Assembly: GCA_902576415.1 (NCBI GenBank)
Contig: CACGVZ010000004.1
Coordinates: 1 to 64,000, forward strand
Length of the DNA: 64,000 nt
Direction: 5' to 3'
From: an uncultured Prochlorococcus sp.
Lineage (GTDB): Bacteria; Cyanobacteriota; Cyanobacteriia; PCC-6307; Cyanobiaceae
The notes beneath the pieces were generated by a model. It had not been told where the DNA came from and ran no database searches. It saw only the letters and a list, made by a program, of their open reading frames with translations. Below, piece by piece: positions 40,165 through 50,714 of this stretch. Position 1 is the stretch's first letter; each line of letters opens with the position of its first letter. The translations under genes and the position numbers were made by a program.

Positions 40165-40251
40165 AGGACCAAAACATATCTCTTTTTATACATTAGCGAA
40201 AAGCTTATTTAACTGGTAGTAAATTATAGTAAGTGAAGTCATATTTTTTTC

Positions 40252-42414
40252 TTGTCTAAATATTTACTTGAGATAGGAACAGAAGAGTTGCCCGCAAAAT
40301 TTTCTCATTCTGTTCTAGAGCAATTTAAATCTCTAATAGAATTTGAATTGGATAAAAAGTTAATCAAATTCGAACAAATAGTTGTCACCTCAACACCAAG
40401 GAGGATAATTCTACTTCTCGAAGGTTTAGTTGATTATGCAGAAGATAAGATAATAGAGAGAAAAGGGCCTAAAGCAAATTTAGCTTTTTTAGATGGATTT
40501 CCTACTAATGCTGCTTTAGGATTTGCTAATAGCTTAGATATAGATGTAGGTGAGCTAGAAATAAAAAACACGGAAAAGGGTGATTTTGTATTCGGAAAGA
40601 AAATTGAGAAAGGACTATCAACAAAAATTTCTTTGTCTTCGATTGTCCCAAAATTAGTAAAGAGTCTTCAAGGCCCTCGATTTATGAAATGGGGGGGTGG
40701 GAACATAAAATTTTCAAGACCTATTAGGTGGATTGCCTCTATTTATAATGATGAAATTCTTGATTTTGAATTTGATGAATGTGATCCAAAAATCAAAATA
40801 AGTAATAAAACAAAAAGTCATAGGTTAATCAATGAAGTTTTAGAAGTTCAGAATCCTGATGATTTTTTTGAATTATTGAAACGAAATAGAGTAATAGCTA
40901 TTCGAAAAGAAAGAAAAGAAAAAATTGAAAGTTTAATAAATCGGGCATCTAAATCTTTAAATCTGAAACCTGACCTTTCAGAAGGATTACTAAATGAACT
41001 AACTGATTTAGTTGAATGGCCAGACTTAATTATTGGTAAATTTAGTAATGAATTTCTTGACCTTCCGGTTGAAGTTCTCTCAACAGTCATGAAAATTCAT
41101 CAGAGATACGTTCCTCTTTTATTTAAAAACGAAAGTTTTTCTAAACTAGATTTAAGCTCTGAAAAAAATATTAGTACAACTTTCTGCGTTATTTCAAATG
41201 GTCTTGAAGAATCAAATAATAATATTGCCAAAGGTAATGAGAAAGTATTAAGGGCAAGGTTTTCAGATGCAAAGTTTTTTGTAGAAAGTGACAAAAAAGT
41301 TGCTTCAATCGAAAGAAATGAAAAGCTGAAATCAGTTTCATATTTAAAAGGACTTGGAAATATATTTCAGAGGGTAGAAAGGATAGAGGAAGTTACTAAA
41401 AAAATTCTTAAATTTTTAAATGATAAGTCTTTAGAAGAAAAAAAAATAATAGAAGCTGCTAAATACTGTAAAAACGACTTATGTAGCGAAATTGTTTTCG
41501 AATTCCCTGAGCTGCAAGGAATAATGGGTGGTAAATATCTTAAATATGAGGGATTTAGTGATGATGTTTGCATGGCTGTCGCTGAACATTATTTACCTTC
41601 TTTTTATAAAGATGCTTTGCCCTCCACAAAATATGGTGCAATAGTTTCCATAGCAGATAAGGTCGAAACTTTAATAAGTATATTTATTTCTGGTAAACGT
41701 CCTAGTGGATCATCTGATCCTTATGCTTTAAGAAGAAATTTAAATGGAGTGATTAAAATAATTTGGGATTATGAACTTGATTTACCTTTAGATAAATTAT
41801 TTAACGAACTTATTGATTTTTGGAAAATCGTATTTCCGAATTTAAAATTCTCAAAAGAAACAGTATTTAATGATTTAAATGAATTTTTAGTTCAAAGAAT
41901 TGTTAGTCATCTAGAAGAAATATCACTAAGGAAAGAATTAATAAAGGCCGTTTGCTCTTCTGATGAATTGTCTCAAAAAAGAGTATTGAATATTGTTGAT
42001 CTTAAAAATAGGATTAAATCTATTATCGATTTTATCGAAAAGGATAATTTTGATGAAATCCAGAAGGTAATAACTAGGGTAAGCAAATTAGCAAATAAAA
42101 GTGATATTTCAAGAGACGTTCTCTCAACAAGTAATTATGTAAACACAAAACTTTTTGAAAAAGATTGTGAATTCAAAGTTTTTGAATTTATTGGAGAATT
42201 AGAAAAACTTTTTTCAGAAGGTTATTGCAATTATTTGGAACTTCTAAATTTGTTTGAGATTAATGTAAACACTATCGAGGATTTATTTGATAATGAAAAG
42301 GGAGTTCTAATAATGTCAGAGGATTTAAAAATAAGAAATAATAGACTTAATTTGTTGAGCTTAATTAGAAATTATTCTCTTAAGATTGCCGACTTTACAC
42401 TTTTGAACTCTTAA
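40252..42414 (+). CDS. glyS: Glycyl-tRNA synthetase beta subunit
   Basis: LLEIGTEELPAKF, GPRFMKWGGGNIKFSRPIRW, GSSDPYALRR. Confidence 0.97.
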   Translation: MSKYLLEIGTEELPAKFSHSVLEQFKSLIEFELDKKLIKFEQIVVTSTPRRIILLLEGLVDYAEDKIIERKGPKANLAFLDGFPTNAALGFANSLDIDVGELEIKNTEKGDFVFGKKIEKGLSTKISLSSIVPKLVKSLQGPRFMKWGGGNIKFSRPIRWIASIYNDEILDFEFDECDPKIKISNKTKSHRLINEVLEVQNPDDFFELLKRNRVIAIRKERKEKIESLINRASKSLNLKPDLSEGLLNELTDLVEWPDLIIGKFSNEFLDLPVEVLSTVMKIHQRYVPLLFKNESFSKLDLSSEKNISTTFCVISNGLEESNNNIAKGNEKVLRARFSDAKFFVESDKKVASIERNEKLKSVSYLKGLGNIFQRVERIEEVTKKILKFLNDKSLEEKKIIEAAKYCKNDLCSEIVFEFPELQGIMGGKYLKYEGFSDDVCMAVAEHYLPSFYKDALPSTKYGAIVSIADKVETLISIFISGKRPSGSSDPYALRRNLNGVIKIIWDYELDLPLDKLFNELIDFWKIVFPNLKFSKETVFNDLNEFLVQRIVSHLEEISLRKELIKAVCSSDELSQKRVLNIVDLKNRIKSIIDFIEKDNFDEIQKVITRVSKLANKSDISRDVLSTSNYVNTKLFEKDCEFKVFEFIGELEKLFSEGYCNYLELLNLFEINVNTIEDLFDNEKGVLIMSEDLKIRNNRLNLLSLIRNYSLKIADFTLLNS

Positions 42415-43735
42415 CTTTAATTCCTCCCTTTATTGAATAATTTTCTAGCATTTTTTCTACCTCTTTATTTTCCCTAACAGCACTATCAACGGGTTTATAT
42501 TTTAGAGGCGCTAAGGCTTTCCCTCTTAAAATCGAACCAAGTGTAAGCATCGTAATTTTAAGTTGCTGTAATGGTTTCATAGAGACAACTCTTTTGTATA
42601 AGTAACTATCAAAAGTAAGTCTTTGAACATCCATGTCATCACACATCTCAACAAAGGCTTCTCTAGCAGAATCATTTCTGTAGAAGATATTTTGAAGGAT
42701 TTCTAGCACCTTATAAGTAGTGCCATATTTTTTATCCCATTTTTTAAGATAGTTTTTTAAATCTTTTTCTGATGGAATTACTTGACCATTTTTTGATGCT
42801 TCAACAATTTCTTCAGCACACATTCTTCCGCTTTTTGCAGCAAAATAAATACCTTCTCCAGAACTTTTTGTAACATAACCAGCTGCATCACCAACCAATG
42901 CCATTCTCCCAACAACCCTTCTAGGTCTTGGATGCTCTGGAATAGGGTGAGCTTCTACCTTTATTACTTCACCATTAACAAGTCTTTTCTTAGCCCTATT
43001 TCTTACACCCTCTTGAAGTCCTTTAATTAATGACTGATTCTTTTGCATGGTTCCTGTGCCCACAGCAACATGATCATATTTAGGAAATACCCACCCATAA
43101 AAATCAGGAGAGACATCAGTTCCAACATACATTTCAGCAAGATCTTCGTAGTAACTCATTTCTTCTTTAGGCAATTTAATTCTTTCCTGAAATGCTATAG
43201 CAACTTTGTAATCACCTGCATCCATTGCTTTTGCGACTCTGCTATTGGCTCCATCAGCTCCGATCAAAAGGTCAACAGTAAGCTCTTTTAGTTCCCCTTT
43301 TTTATCTCCATTCGTAAAATCTGAATAGGAAAGCTTATATGGCCCTTGATTATTATCGCCAGTATCAATAGAAGTAACTAATCCATTTATTAATGTAGCA
43401 CCAAGATCTGATGCTCTGTTGCGCATAAAGGCATCCATAACTTCTCTTCTACACATCCCAATAAACTCATTATCACTTTTCCCATAAACTCTATCTAAAC
43501 TTATATCTACTTCTCTATTTGATGGAGATATCATTCTCATATGCCTTACTTTTCTATCAATAATTGACTCAGGTAAATCAAATTCTTCGACCATGCAAAG
43601 TGGAATTGCTCCTCCACAAGGTTTCGCATTATCTAATTTTCTCTCGAAGAGCCAAGTTTTTATTCCAGCTTTAGCAAGTATTTCTGCCGCACATGAACCA
43701 CTTGGACCTCCACCAATAACAGCTACCCTCAACAT
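42395..43735 (-). CDS. chlP: Geranylgeranyl reductase (ChlP)
   Basis: LRVAVIGGGPSGSCAAEILAKAGI, CGGAIPLCMVEEFDLP, GDAAGYVTKSSGEGIYFAAKSGRMCAE. Confidence 0.96.
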   Translation of the reverse strand: MLRVAVIGGGPSGSCAAEILAKAGIKTWLFERKLDNAKPCGGAIPLCMVEEFDLPESIIDRKVRHMRMISPSNREVDISLDRVYGKSDNEFIGMCRREVMDAFMRNRASDLGATLINGLVTSIDTGDNNQGPYKLSYSDFTNGDKKGELKELTVDLLIGADGANSRVAKAMDAGDYKVAIAFQERIKLPKEEMSYYEDLAEMYVGTDVSPDFYGWVFPKYDHVAVGTGTMQKNQSLIKGLQEGVRNRAKKRLVNGEVIKVEAHPIPEHPRPRRVVGRMALVGDAAGYVTKSSGEGIYFAAKSGRMCAEEIVEASKNGQVIPSEKDLKNYLKKWDKKYGTTYKVLEILQNIFYRNDSAREAFVEMCDDMDVQRLTFDSYLYKRVVSMKPLQQLKITMLTLGSILRGKALAPLKYKPVDSAVRENKEVEKMLENYSIKGGIKVKSSKV

Positions 43736-43848
43736 ATGAAAAAAAATAATACTGTATATAAAAACTACATCTTTTTTGCATATAAAAGTGCATTTCTTAA
43801 AATAATAGTTAATATCGAAATATCTTTATCCAAATTCACTTCTAAATA

Positions 43849-44562
43849 TTGGAACTAAACAAAGATATCGATCAATTTGATATACCATTTGCCAAAAGAA
43901 CTTACCTAAATAATCCAAATTCAACATTTTTAAAAAAACTATTAATATTTTCTCCATTTCTTTTTCTTATCTTTTCTGTCGCTGCATTGCGATTAATTAA
44001 AAATATAGAAATTGGATCTCTTGATAATCTCAATTTTCAGGCTCAGATAAATCACGACCATAGAATTTTAGGTCATTTGCCCTATGCGGAAATTTCTAAG
44101 GAGAAACTAGTTTTAATTGAGCCTAATATTGAAGTTCATATGGATATGCGCGATTCTCTACTAAGCATGAGAGAAGAAGCCAAAAAGGATGGGATATATT
44201 TAGTCTTCTTGAGTGGTTATAGATCAATAAATTTGCAAAACGATATCTTTTATTCTTTAAAGTCTATTAGAAATCAAGAAGCGGCAGAAAGAGCTAGAGT
44301 TTCAGCCCCTCCAGGTTATTCCGAACATAGTACAGGATTCGCAATCGACATCGGTGATGCTACTCAAAGAGTGACAGACTTTGAAACCGACTTCGAAAAT
44401 ACTGACGCCTTTAGATGGTTAATAAAAAATGCAGCTAAGTTTCACTTTAAGTTATCGTTCAACAAAGATAATAAATATATAGATTACGAACCCTGGCATT
44501 GGAGATATGAGGGGTCAATTGAAGCATTAAAAGTTTTTGAAAGCTCAAATAGAAAATTATAA
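43849..44562 (+). CDS. D-alanyl-D-alanine carboxypeptidase, VanY-type
   Basis: LSGYRSINLQ, GYSEHSTGFAIDIGD, EPWHWRYEG. Confidence 0.9.
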   Translation: MELNKDIDQFDIPFAKRTYLNNPNSTFLKKLLIFSPFLFLIFSVAALRLIKNIEIGSLDNLNFQAQINHDHRILGHLPYAEISKEKLVLIEPNIEVHMDMRDSLLSMREEAKKDGIYLVFLSGYRSINLQNDIFYSLKSIRNQEAAERARVSAPPGYSEHSTGFAIDIGDATQRVTDFETDFENTDAFRWLIKNAAKFHFKLSFNKDNKYIDYEPWHWRYEGSIEALKVFESSNRKL

Positions 44563-44690
44563 ATCTAATTGATTAATTTAATTATTCAATAAATTATATT
44601 TTTCAAAGTCTTAAAGAGAAAATTCTCATAATAAGCATACTTTGAGTTAGCCTTAATAAAGTCAATCTAATATTTATATAAATTCTATAA

Positions 44691-46487
44691 ATGTCATCTT
44701 CGATAAAAGAAATTAGAAATGTTGCAATTATTGCTCACGTTGATCATGGGAAGACAACTCTCGTAGATGCATTGTTATCTCAATCAGGAATATTTAGAGA
44801 TAATGAAGTTATCCCTACATGTGTAATGGATTCAAATGATCTTGAAAGAGAAAGGGGGATAACAATTCTCTCAAAAAATACAGCAGTTAACTACAAAGAA
44901 ACCAGAATAAATATTATAGATACACCTGGACATGCTGATTTTGGAGGAGAAGTTGAAAGGGTTTTGGGAATGGTTGATGGTTGTCTGCTTATTGTAGATG
45001 CAAATGAGGGACCTATGCCTCAAACAAGATTTGTTTTAAAAAAAGCATTAGAAAAAGGACTTAGGCCTATAGTCTTTGTAAATAAAATTGATAGACCACG
45101 AGTAGTACCAGAAATAGCAATTGATAAGGTCCTTGATTTATTTTTGGAGTTAGGTGCTGATGATGATCAATGTGATTTCCCTTATCTTTTTGGGAGTGGC
45201 TTATCTGGTTTTGCAAAAGAAGAGATGGAATCTAATAGTGACAATATGATGCCTCTTTTTGAAGCTATTATTAGACATGTTCCTCCTCCTGTAGGTGATT
45301 CTAATAAACCTCTTCAGCTACAAATAACTACTTTGGACTATTCTGATTTCTTAGGCAGAATAGTTATTGGGAAGATCCATAATGGAACTATAAAAAATGG
45401 CCAACAGGCTAGTTTGATTAAAGAAAACGGAAAAACTATTAAAGGTAAGGTCAGTAAGCTTTTAGGATTCGAAGGATTACAAAGAATTGATATAAATGAA
45501 GCATTTGCAGGTGATATTGTTGCTGTTTCAGGTTTCGATGACGTCAATATTGGTGAGACCATAGCATGTCCCGATTCTCCTCATCCTCTTCCATTAATCA
45601 AAGTTGATGAACCTACCTTAAATATGACTTTTGTTGTCAATGATTCACCATTCGCGGGTAAGGAAGGGAAATTTGTTACTAGTAGACAATTAAAAAATAG
45701 ATTGGAGAGGGAACTTTTAACAAACGTAGCCTTGAGAGTGGAAGAAACTGATTCTCCTGACAGGTTCTCAGTTTCAGGAAGAGGAGAATTACATCTAGGG
45801 ATATTGATTGAAACTATGAGAAGAGAGGGTTTTGAGTTTCAAATCTCACAACCTCAAGTAATTTTCAGAGAAATTGATAATGTTGAATGTGAGCCTATAG
45901 AGACTTTGGTTTTAGACGTACCTGAAGTATCTGTTGGTTCTTGCATCGAAAAACTTGGATCTAGAAAGGCAGAGATGAAAAACATGCAGACAAGTTCAGA
46001 TGGTAGAACTCAATTAGAATTTCTAGTTCCATCAAGAGGATTAATTGGATTTCGAGGGGAGTTTGTAAGGATAACCAGAGGTGAAGGTATCATGAGCCAT
46101 TCGTTTTATGAATATAAACCTAAAACAGGAGACTTTGAAACTAGAAGGAATGGAGTTCTTATAGCTTTTGAGGAAGGTGTAGCCACATTTTATGCTTTAA
46201 AGAATGCTGAAGATAGGGGAGTATATTTCATTAAACCTGGAGTTAAAGTTTATAAAGGAATGATAATTGGTGAGAATAATCGACCTCAAGATCTTGAGTT
46301 GAATATATGTAAAACTAAGCAGTTGACTAATATGAGATCTGCAGGGGCAGAAGAACTTGATACTTTGCAGTCACCTGTGGATATTACCCTTGAAAGAGCA
46401 CTCGAATATATTGGTCCAGATGAAATGCTAGAGGTAACACCGGATTCAATAAGAATGAGAAAAATAAATAAAAAGAAAAAAAATTAG
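44691..46487 (+). CDS. typA: Translational GTPase TypA/BipA
   Basis: [48 protein letters not shown]. Confidence 0.97.
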   Translation: MSSSIKEIRNVAIIAHVDHGKTTLVDALLSQSGIFRDNEVIPTCVMDSNDLERERGITILSKNTAVNYKETRINIIDTPGHADFGGEVERVLGMVDGCLLIVDANEGPMPQTRFVLKKALEKGLRPIVFVNKIDRPRVVPEIAIDKVLDLFLELGADDDQCDFPYLFGSGLSGFAKEEMESNSDNMMPLFEAIIRHVPPPVGDSNKPLQLQITTLDYSDFLGRIVIGKIHNGTIKNGQQASLIKENGKTIKGKVSKLLGFEGLQRIDINEAFAGDIVAVSGFDDVNIGETIACPDSPHPLPLIKVDEPTLNMTFVVNDSPFAGKEGKFVTSRQLKNRLERELLTNVALRVEETDSPDRFSVSGRGELHLGILIETMRREGFEFQISQPQVIFREIDNVECEPIETLVLDVPEVSVGSCIEKLGSRKAEMKNMQTSSDGRTQLEFLVPSRGLIGFRGEFVRITRGEGIMSHSFYEYKPKTGDFETRRNGVLIAFEEGVATFYALKNAEDRGVYFIKPGVKVYKGMIIGENNRPQDLELNICKTKQLTNMRSAGAEELDTLQSPVDITLERALEYIGPDEMLEVTPDSIRMRKINKKKKN

Positions 46488-46498
46488 TAATTGCTTTA

Positions 46499-46867
46499 AT
46501 GAAAGAAGAGAGTGCAAAAAGTTTTCAAGATTCCCTTTTTACAGCTTTAAATCTTTTTAACAATCATGAATGGTACGAGGCTCATGATGCTTTTGAAGAA
46601 ATATGGAATTCCGTAGATGGTGACGAAAGACAAGTTATCCAAGGAATTTTACAAGTATCTGTTTCTCAGTTTCACTTAAGTAAAGGCAATTTAAATGGAG
46701 CTACTATTTTGCTTGGAGAGGGTTTAGGCAGGATAAAAACTAGAACTAAGATTGATTTAGGGATTGATCTTGAATCCTTTTGCCAATGTTTGGAAGATTT
46801 ATTAAGGAAATTACAATATAGAGAACTATTAAACGAAAACGATAAGCCTTTTTTGAAACCTCTTTGA
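46499..46867 (+). CDS. DUF309 domain protein
   Basis: ALNLFNNHEWYEAHDAFEEIWNSVDGDERQVIQGILQ. Confidence 0.88.
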   Translation: MKEESAKSFQDSLFTALNLFNNHEWYEAHDAFEEIWNSVDGDERQVIQGILQVSVSQFHLSKGNLNGATILLGEGLGRIKTRTKIDLGIDLESFCQCLEDLLRKLQYRELLNENDKPFLKPL

Positions 46868-46954
46868 TGAATATATCTTAATCTTCAATTAAATTATTAT
46901 TATGTATTTAATTTTTTTTCAAGAAAGTAAGAAAACTAATCGATCTCAAGGAAA

Positions 46955-47683
46955 ATGAACCTAAATATCCATAATGTATCCCTTTCAATTAAAGGAAGAT
47001 TAATTGTAAATGATGTTTCCATAACTGTTAATCCAGGGGAAATTGTAGGTTTGATGGGACCTAATGGTGCTGGGAAAACTACAACTTTTAATCTTGCAGT
47101 TGGGAATATAAAACCAGATAAAGGTGAAATTTTAATGAATGGTAAAAATATAACTAATCTTCCTCTGCCAATTAGATCAAGACTTGGGTTAGGGTACTTA
47201 ACTCAGGAAGCGAGTATATTTAGAGACCTCACAGTTAAGGATAATATAGATTTGGCTTTACAAAATTCATCTTATAGTAGAGCAGCGATAAGAAATAGAA
47301 GGGAACAATTAATTAATGAATTTAATTTGAATAACTTTGTAGATAATTATGGTTATCAACTTTCAGGAGGAGAGAGGAGGAGGTGTGAAATTGCAAGGGC
47401 TCTCACTGTAGGCAGAAAAGGACCTAGATATTTGTTATTAGACGAACCTTTTGCTGGGATAGATCCTCTAGCTGTTAATGATCTAAAGAAACTAATTTTA
47501 AAATTAAGTAGTGATGGGGTGGGGATTCTCATTACAGACCATAATGTGAGGGAAACCCTTCTAATTACTAACAAATCATATGTACTAAGCGAAGGAAAAA
47601 TTTTAGCTAACGGTTCATCAAGTGAATTGGCTGATAATCCAATAGTCAAGAAGTATTATCTAGGAGATAATTTCAAACTTTGA
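46955..47683 (+). CDS. lptB: LPS export ABC transporter ATP-binding protein LptB
   Basis: GLMGPNGAGKTTTFN, LGLGYLTQEASIFRDLTVKDNI, LSGGERRRCEIARAL. Confidence 0.93.
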   Translation: MNLNIHNVSLSIKGRLIVNDVSITVNPGEIVGLMGPNGAGKTTTFNLAVGNIKPDKGEILMNGKNITNLPLPIRSRLGLGYLTQEASIFRDLTVKDNIDLALQNSSYSRAAIRNRREQLINEFNLNNFVDNYGYQLSGGERRRCEIARALTVGRKGPRYLLLDEPFAGIDPLAVNDLKKLILKLSSDGVGILITDHNVRETLLITNKSYVLSEGKILANGSSSELADNPIVKKYYLGDNFKL

Positions 47684-47797
47684 AATGCTTTTTTTGAAAT
47701 AAATTAAAACTTTTTTATTAAAGATTTACTCATATGAGAATGATTTTAATTATTATTTGGTTGTCATTGAATATTAAAACTTGAGAAATTTCTAGAA

Positions 47798-48727
47798 ATG
47801 GTACTAGATAATTTTTTTAAAAATTTAATATATGAACCGGTTTCAGTTTTAGGTCTTTTAGTTTTTTATTTTTTATTAATTAACTTACCAATATCTTTGG
47901 GAGCAGTTTTTAAAAAAAAGTCTTCTGCTGCTGTTAGGCTTATTACGATTTTAGTGAACTTATTAATAACATTACAATTACTTTTTAGGTGGTCAATTTC
48001 TGGGCACTTTCCTATTAGCAATTTGTATGAATCTCTTTATTTCCTTACTTGGGGTATCACTTTAGGTCAACTATTGGTCGAAAGAGAATACCAAGCTCCA
48101 ATAATTCCCTCAATTGCTATACCTATTGAGTTACTGACTGTGGCTTTTGCTTGTTTTGTTTTACCTGAGGATTTGAAATTATCATCCAATTTAGTTCCAG
48201 CTTTAAGGTCTAGTTGGTTAGTTATGCATGTTAGCGTCGTAATGCTTAGTTATGCAGCATTAATAATAGGTTCTTTACTTTCAATGTCCGTTTTGTTTAT
48301 CAATAAAAATAAGCCACTTCAAATCAGAAGCAGTTCTACAGGTATAGGAGGATTTAAACTTTCAAATAGCTATCCCGTAAATGATTTAGTTGAACATATT
48401 GAATTTTCTCATTCAGAAGAATTAGATACATTAAGTTACCGTTCTATATTGGTGGGTTTTGTTCTTTTAACCCTTGGTTTAATTTCAGGTGCAGTTTGGG
48501 CTAATGAGGCCTGGGGCACATGGTGGAGTTGGGATCCGAAAGAAACATGGGCATTTATCTCATGGTTGTTTTATGCTGCTTATCTGCACATGAGAATAAG
48601 CAAGGGTTGGCAGGGACGCAAACCAGCATTATTAGCATCTACAGGCTTTTTAGTTGTTTTAGTATGTTATTTAGGAGTTAATTTTTTAGGAATAGGTTTA
48701 CATAGTTATGGATGGATATTTGGGTGA
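47798..48727 (+). CDS. ccsA: Cytochrome c biogenesis protein CcsA
   Basis: WGTWWSWDPKETWAFISWLFYAAYLHMR heme-handling motif. Confidence 0.94.
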   Translation: MVLDNFFKNLIYEPVSVLGLLVFYFLLINLPISLGAVFKKKSSAAVRLITILVNLLITLQLLFRWSISGHFPISNLYESLYFLTWGITLGQLLVEREYQAPIIPSIAIPIELLTVAFACFVLPEDLKLSSNLVPALRSSWLVMHVSVVMLSYAALIIGSLLSMSVLFINKNKPLQIRSSSTGIGGFKLSNSYPVNDLVEHIEFSHSEELDTLSYRSILVGFVLLTLGLISGAVWANEAWGTWWSWDPKETWAFISWLFYAAYLHMRISKGWQGRKPALLASTGFLVVLVCYLGVNFLGIGLHSYGWIFG

Positions 48728-48748
48728 TTTCTTAATCATCCAGAATAT

Positions 48749-49507
48749 TTATTGAGGTTCTGAAAGAACATTCCCTTTTTGTGCTTCTTGTGCCACTTTT
48801 CTCAAGTCATCACATCCTTCTTTCAATGTTGGGTAAGCAAACATTCCGCTACCTGCAATAAAACAATTAGCACCAGCATCGGCACATTGTGAAATAGTCC
48901 AATTTGCTTTTATCCCCCCATCAACTTCAATGTCGATATCTAAATTTTTTTCGATAATAAAGTTTCTTATTTCTCTTATCTTATTAAGCATTGTTGGTAT
49001 GTAAGCTTGTCCTCCAAAACCTGGATTAACTGTCATAACCAAAACATGATCAACCATATCCATTATGTTTTTAATCATTTCAAAAGGAGTATGAGGGTTT
49101 AATGCAACAGAAGGAGATCCTCCTAAATCTCTTATCCTCCCAAGAACTCTATGCAAATGAATATTTGCTTCGGCATGAGCTATTACTACTCCTGGTTCAC
49201 CATTTACCCCTTTTGTAGCGTTTACATAAGATTCAAGCATTGTTTCACAGTTGTACTGGCTTACCATTAATTGAGTTTCAAAAGGGACATTGCAATATTT
49301 CCTACATGCAGCAATCATTTCAGGACCAAATGTAAGATTTGGTACGAAATTTCCATCCATTACATCAAATTGAATTCTATCTACCCCAGCTTCCTCGAGC
49401 TCTTTCACACATGCCCCCATATTTGCCCAATCTGCTGGTAAAACTGAAGGAATTATTTGAATTGGTCTATTTGCACCAGTTAAATTTGCTTGATTTGACT
49501 CAGTCAT
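48749..49507 (-). CDS. rpe: Ribulose-phosphate 3-epimerase
   Basis: IIPSVLPADWANM, FDVMDGNFVPNLTFG, VMTVNPGFGGQAY, EVDGGI. Confidence 0.97.
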   Translation of the reverse strand: MTESNQANLTGANRPIQIIPSVLPADWANMGACVKELEEAGVDRIQFDVMDGNFVPNLTFGPEMIAACRKYCNVPFETQLMVSQYNCETMLESYVNATKGVNGEPGVVIAHAEANIHLHRVLGRIRDLGGSPSVALNPHTPFEMIKNIMDMVDHVLVMTVNPGFGGQAYIPTMLNKIREIRNFIIEKNLDIDIEVDGGIKANWTISQCADAGANCFIAGSGMFAYPTLKEGCDDLRKVAQEAQKGNVLSEPQ

Positions 49508-49626
49508 TTAATTTTTAAAATATTTAATAAAGATACTATATTTAGTTGTTTATTCCTAATTTCAAGTCACGGCCTGATAAAGTAACAGCTGTAAAGAGTT
49601 AAAAAAAGCTTACTAGCATAATAATT

Positions 49627-49653
49627 CTCATAAAAAAGTGCATTTTATATGAG
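49627..49653 (+). promoter_or_regulatory. Hairpin upstream of glpX
   Basis: CTCATA-A-AAAA-GTGCA-TTTT-A-TATGAG, 10 bp with one A.A mismatch. Confidence 0.5.
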
Positions 49654-49694
49654 ATCATACTCAAAACCTTTTAGAAAATCCTCAAAATTTAATT

Positions 49695-50696
49695 GTGAAT
49701 CAAACTTTAATTCAAGAAATTCTCGAAGTTGTCGAGCAAGCAGCTATTGCCTCAGCAAAACTTACAGGACTTGGTCAAAAAGATGAAGCTGATGCTGCAG
49801 CTGTCGAAGCAATGAGATTGCGAATGGGCAAAATTGAAATGAAAGGGAAAATTGTTATTGGAGAAGGTGAAAGAGATGAAGCTCCCATGCTTTATATAGG
49901 TGAAAAGGTAGGGAGTGGAAGTGGACCAGGTGTAGATTTCGCGGTAGATCCTTGTGAAGGTACTAACCTTTGCGCGAATAATCAAAGAGGTTCTATGGCG
50001 GTTTTGGCTGCTTCTGATACAGGCGGTCTTTTTAATGCTCCTGACTTTTACATGAATAAATTAGCAGCTCCTCCTGCTGCCAAAGGCAAAGTAGATATAA
50101 GAAATTCTGCAACTGAAAATTTGAAGATACTCAGTGATTGTTTAGATCTTTCTGTTGATGAACTTACTGTTGTTGTAATGGATAGAACTAGGCATAAGGA
50201 TTTAATTAAAGAAATTCGAGGATGTGGTGCGAAAGTACAACCTATTTCTGATGGTGATGTTCAAGCAGCGATTGCATGTGGTTTTGCAGGGACGGGAACA
50301 CATTGCTTGATGGGTATAGGCGCGGCTCCAGAGGGTGTTATTTCGGCTGCTGCGATGAGAGCTCTTGGTGGACACTTCCAAGGACAACTAGTTTATGATC
50401 CTGCAATTGCTCAAACTTCTGAGTGGGCTGATTACACGAAAGAAGGAAATATCAAACGTTTAAATGAAATGGGGATAACAGATATAGATAAAATCTATGA
50501 AGCTAATGAACTAGCATCGGGAGAAAACGTTGTTTTCGCTGGAAGTGGAATAACTGATGGATTATTATTTGATGGAGTTAAATTTGAGAGGGATTGCGTT
50601 AGAACAAGCAGTCTTGTAATTAGTACTTTAGATAGTACTGCAAGATTTACAAATACTGTCCATATAAAAGATGGTGCTAAGAGTATTAGTCTTTAA
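49695..50696 (+). CDS. glpX: Fructose-1,6/sedoheptulose-1,7-bisphosphatase (GlpX, class II)
   Basis: [30 protein letters not shown]. Confidence 0.96.
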   Translation: MNQTLIQEILEVVEQAAIASAKLTGLGQKDEADAAAVEAMRLRMGKIEMKGKIVIGEGERDEAPMLYIGEKVGSGSGPGVDFAVDPCEGTNLCANNQRGSMAVLAASDTGGLFNAPDFYMNKLAAPPAAKGKVDIRNSATENLKILSDCLDLSVDELTVVVMDRTRHKDLIKEIRGCGAKVQPISDGDVQAAIACGFAGTGTHCLMGIGAAPEGVISAAAMRALGGHFQGQLVYDPAIAQTSEWADYTKEGNIKRLNEMGITDIDKIYEANELASGENVVFAGSGITDGLLFDGVKFERDCVRTSSLVISTLDSTARFTNTVHIKDGAKSISL

Positions 50697-50714
50697 AAAT
50701 TTACTTTTGATTTT

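Noticed and set aside
44614-44625. GAGAA-AA-TTCTC inverted repeat upstream of typA
   Set aside because: Too short, and expected by chance in AT-rich intergenic DNA.
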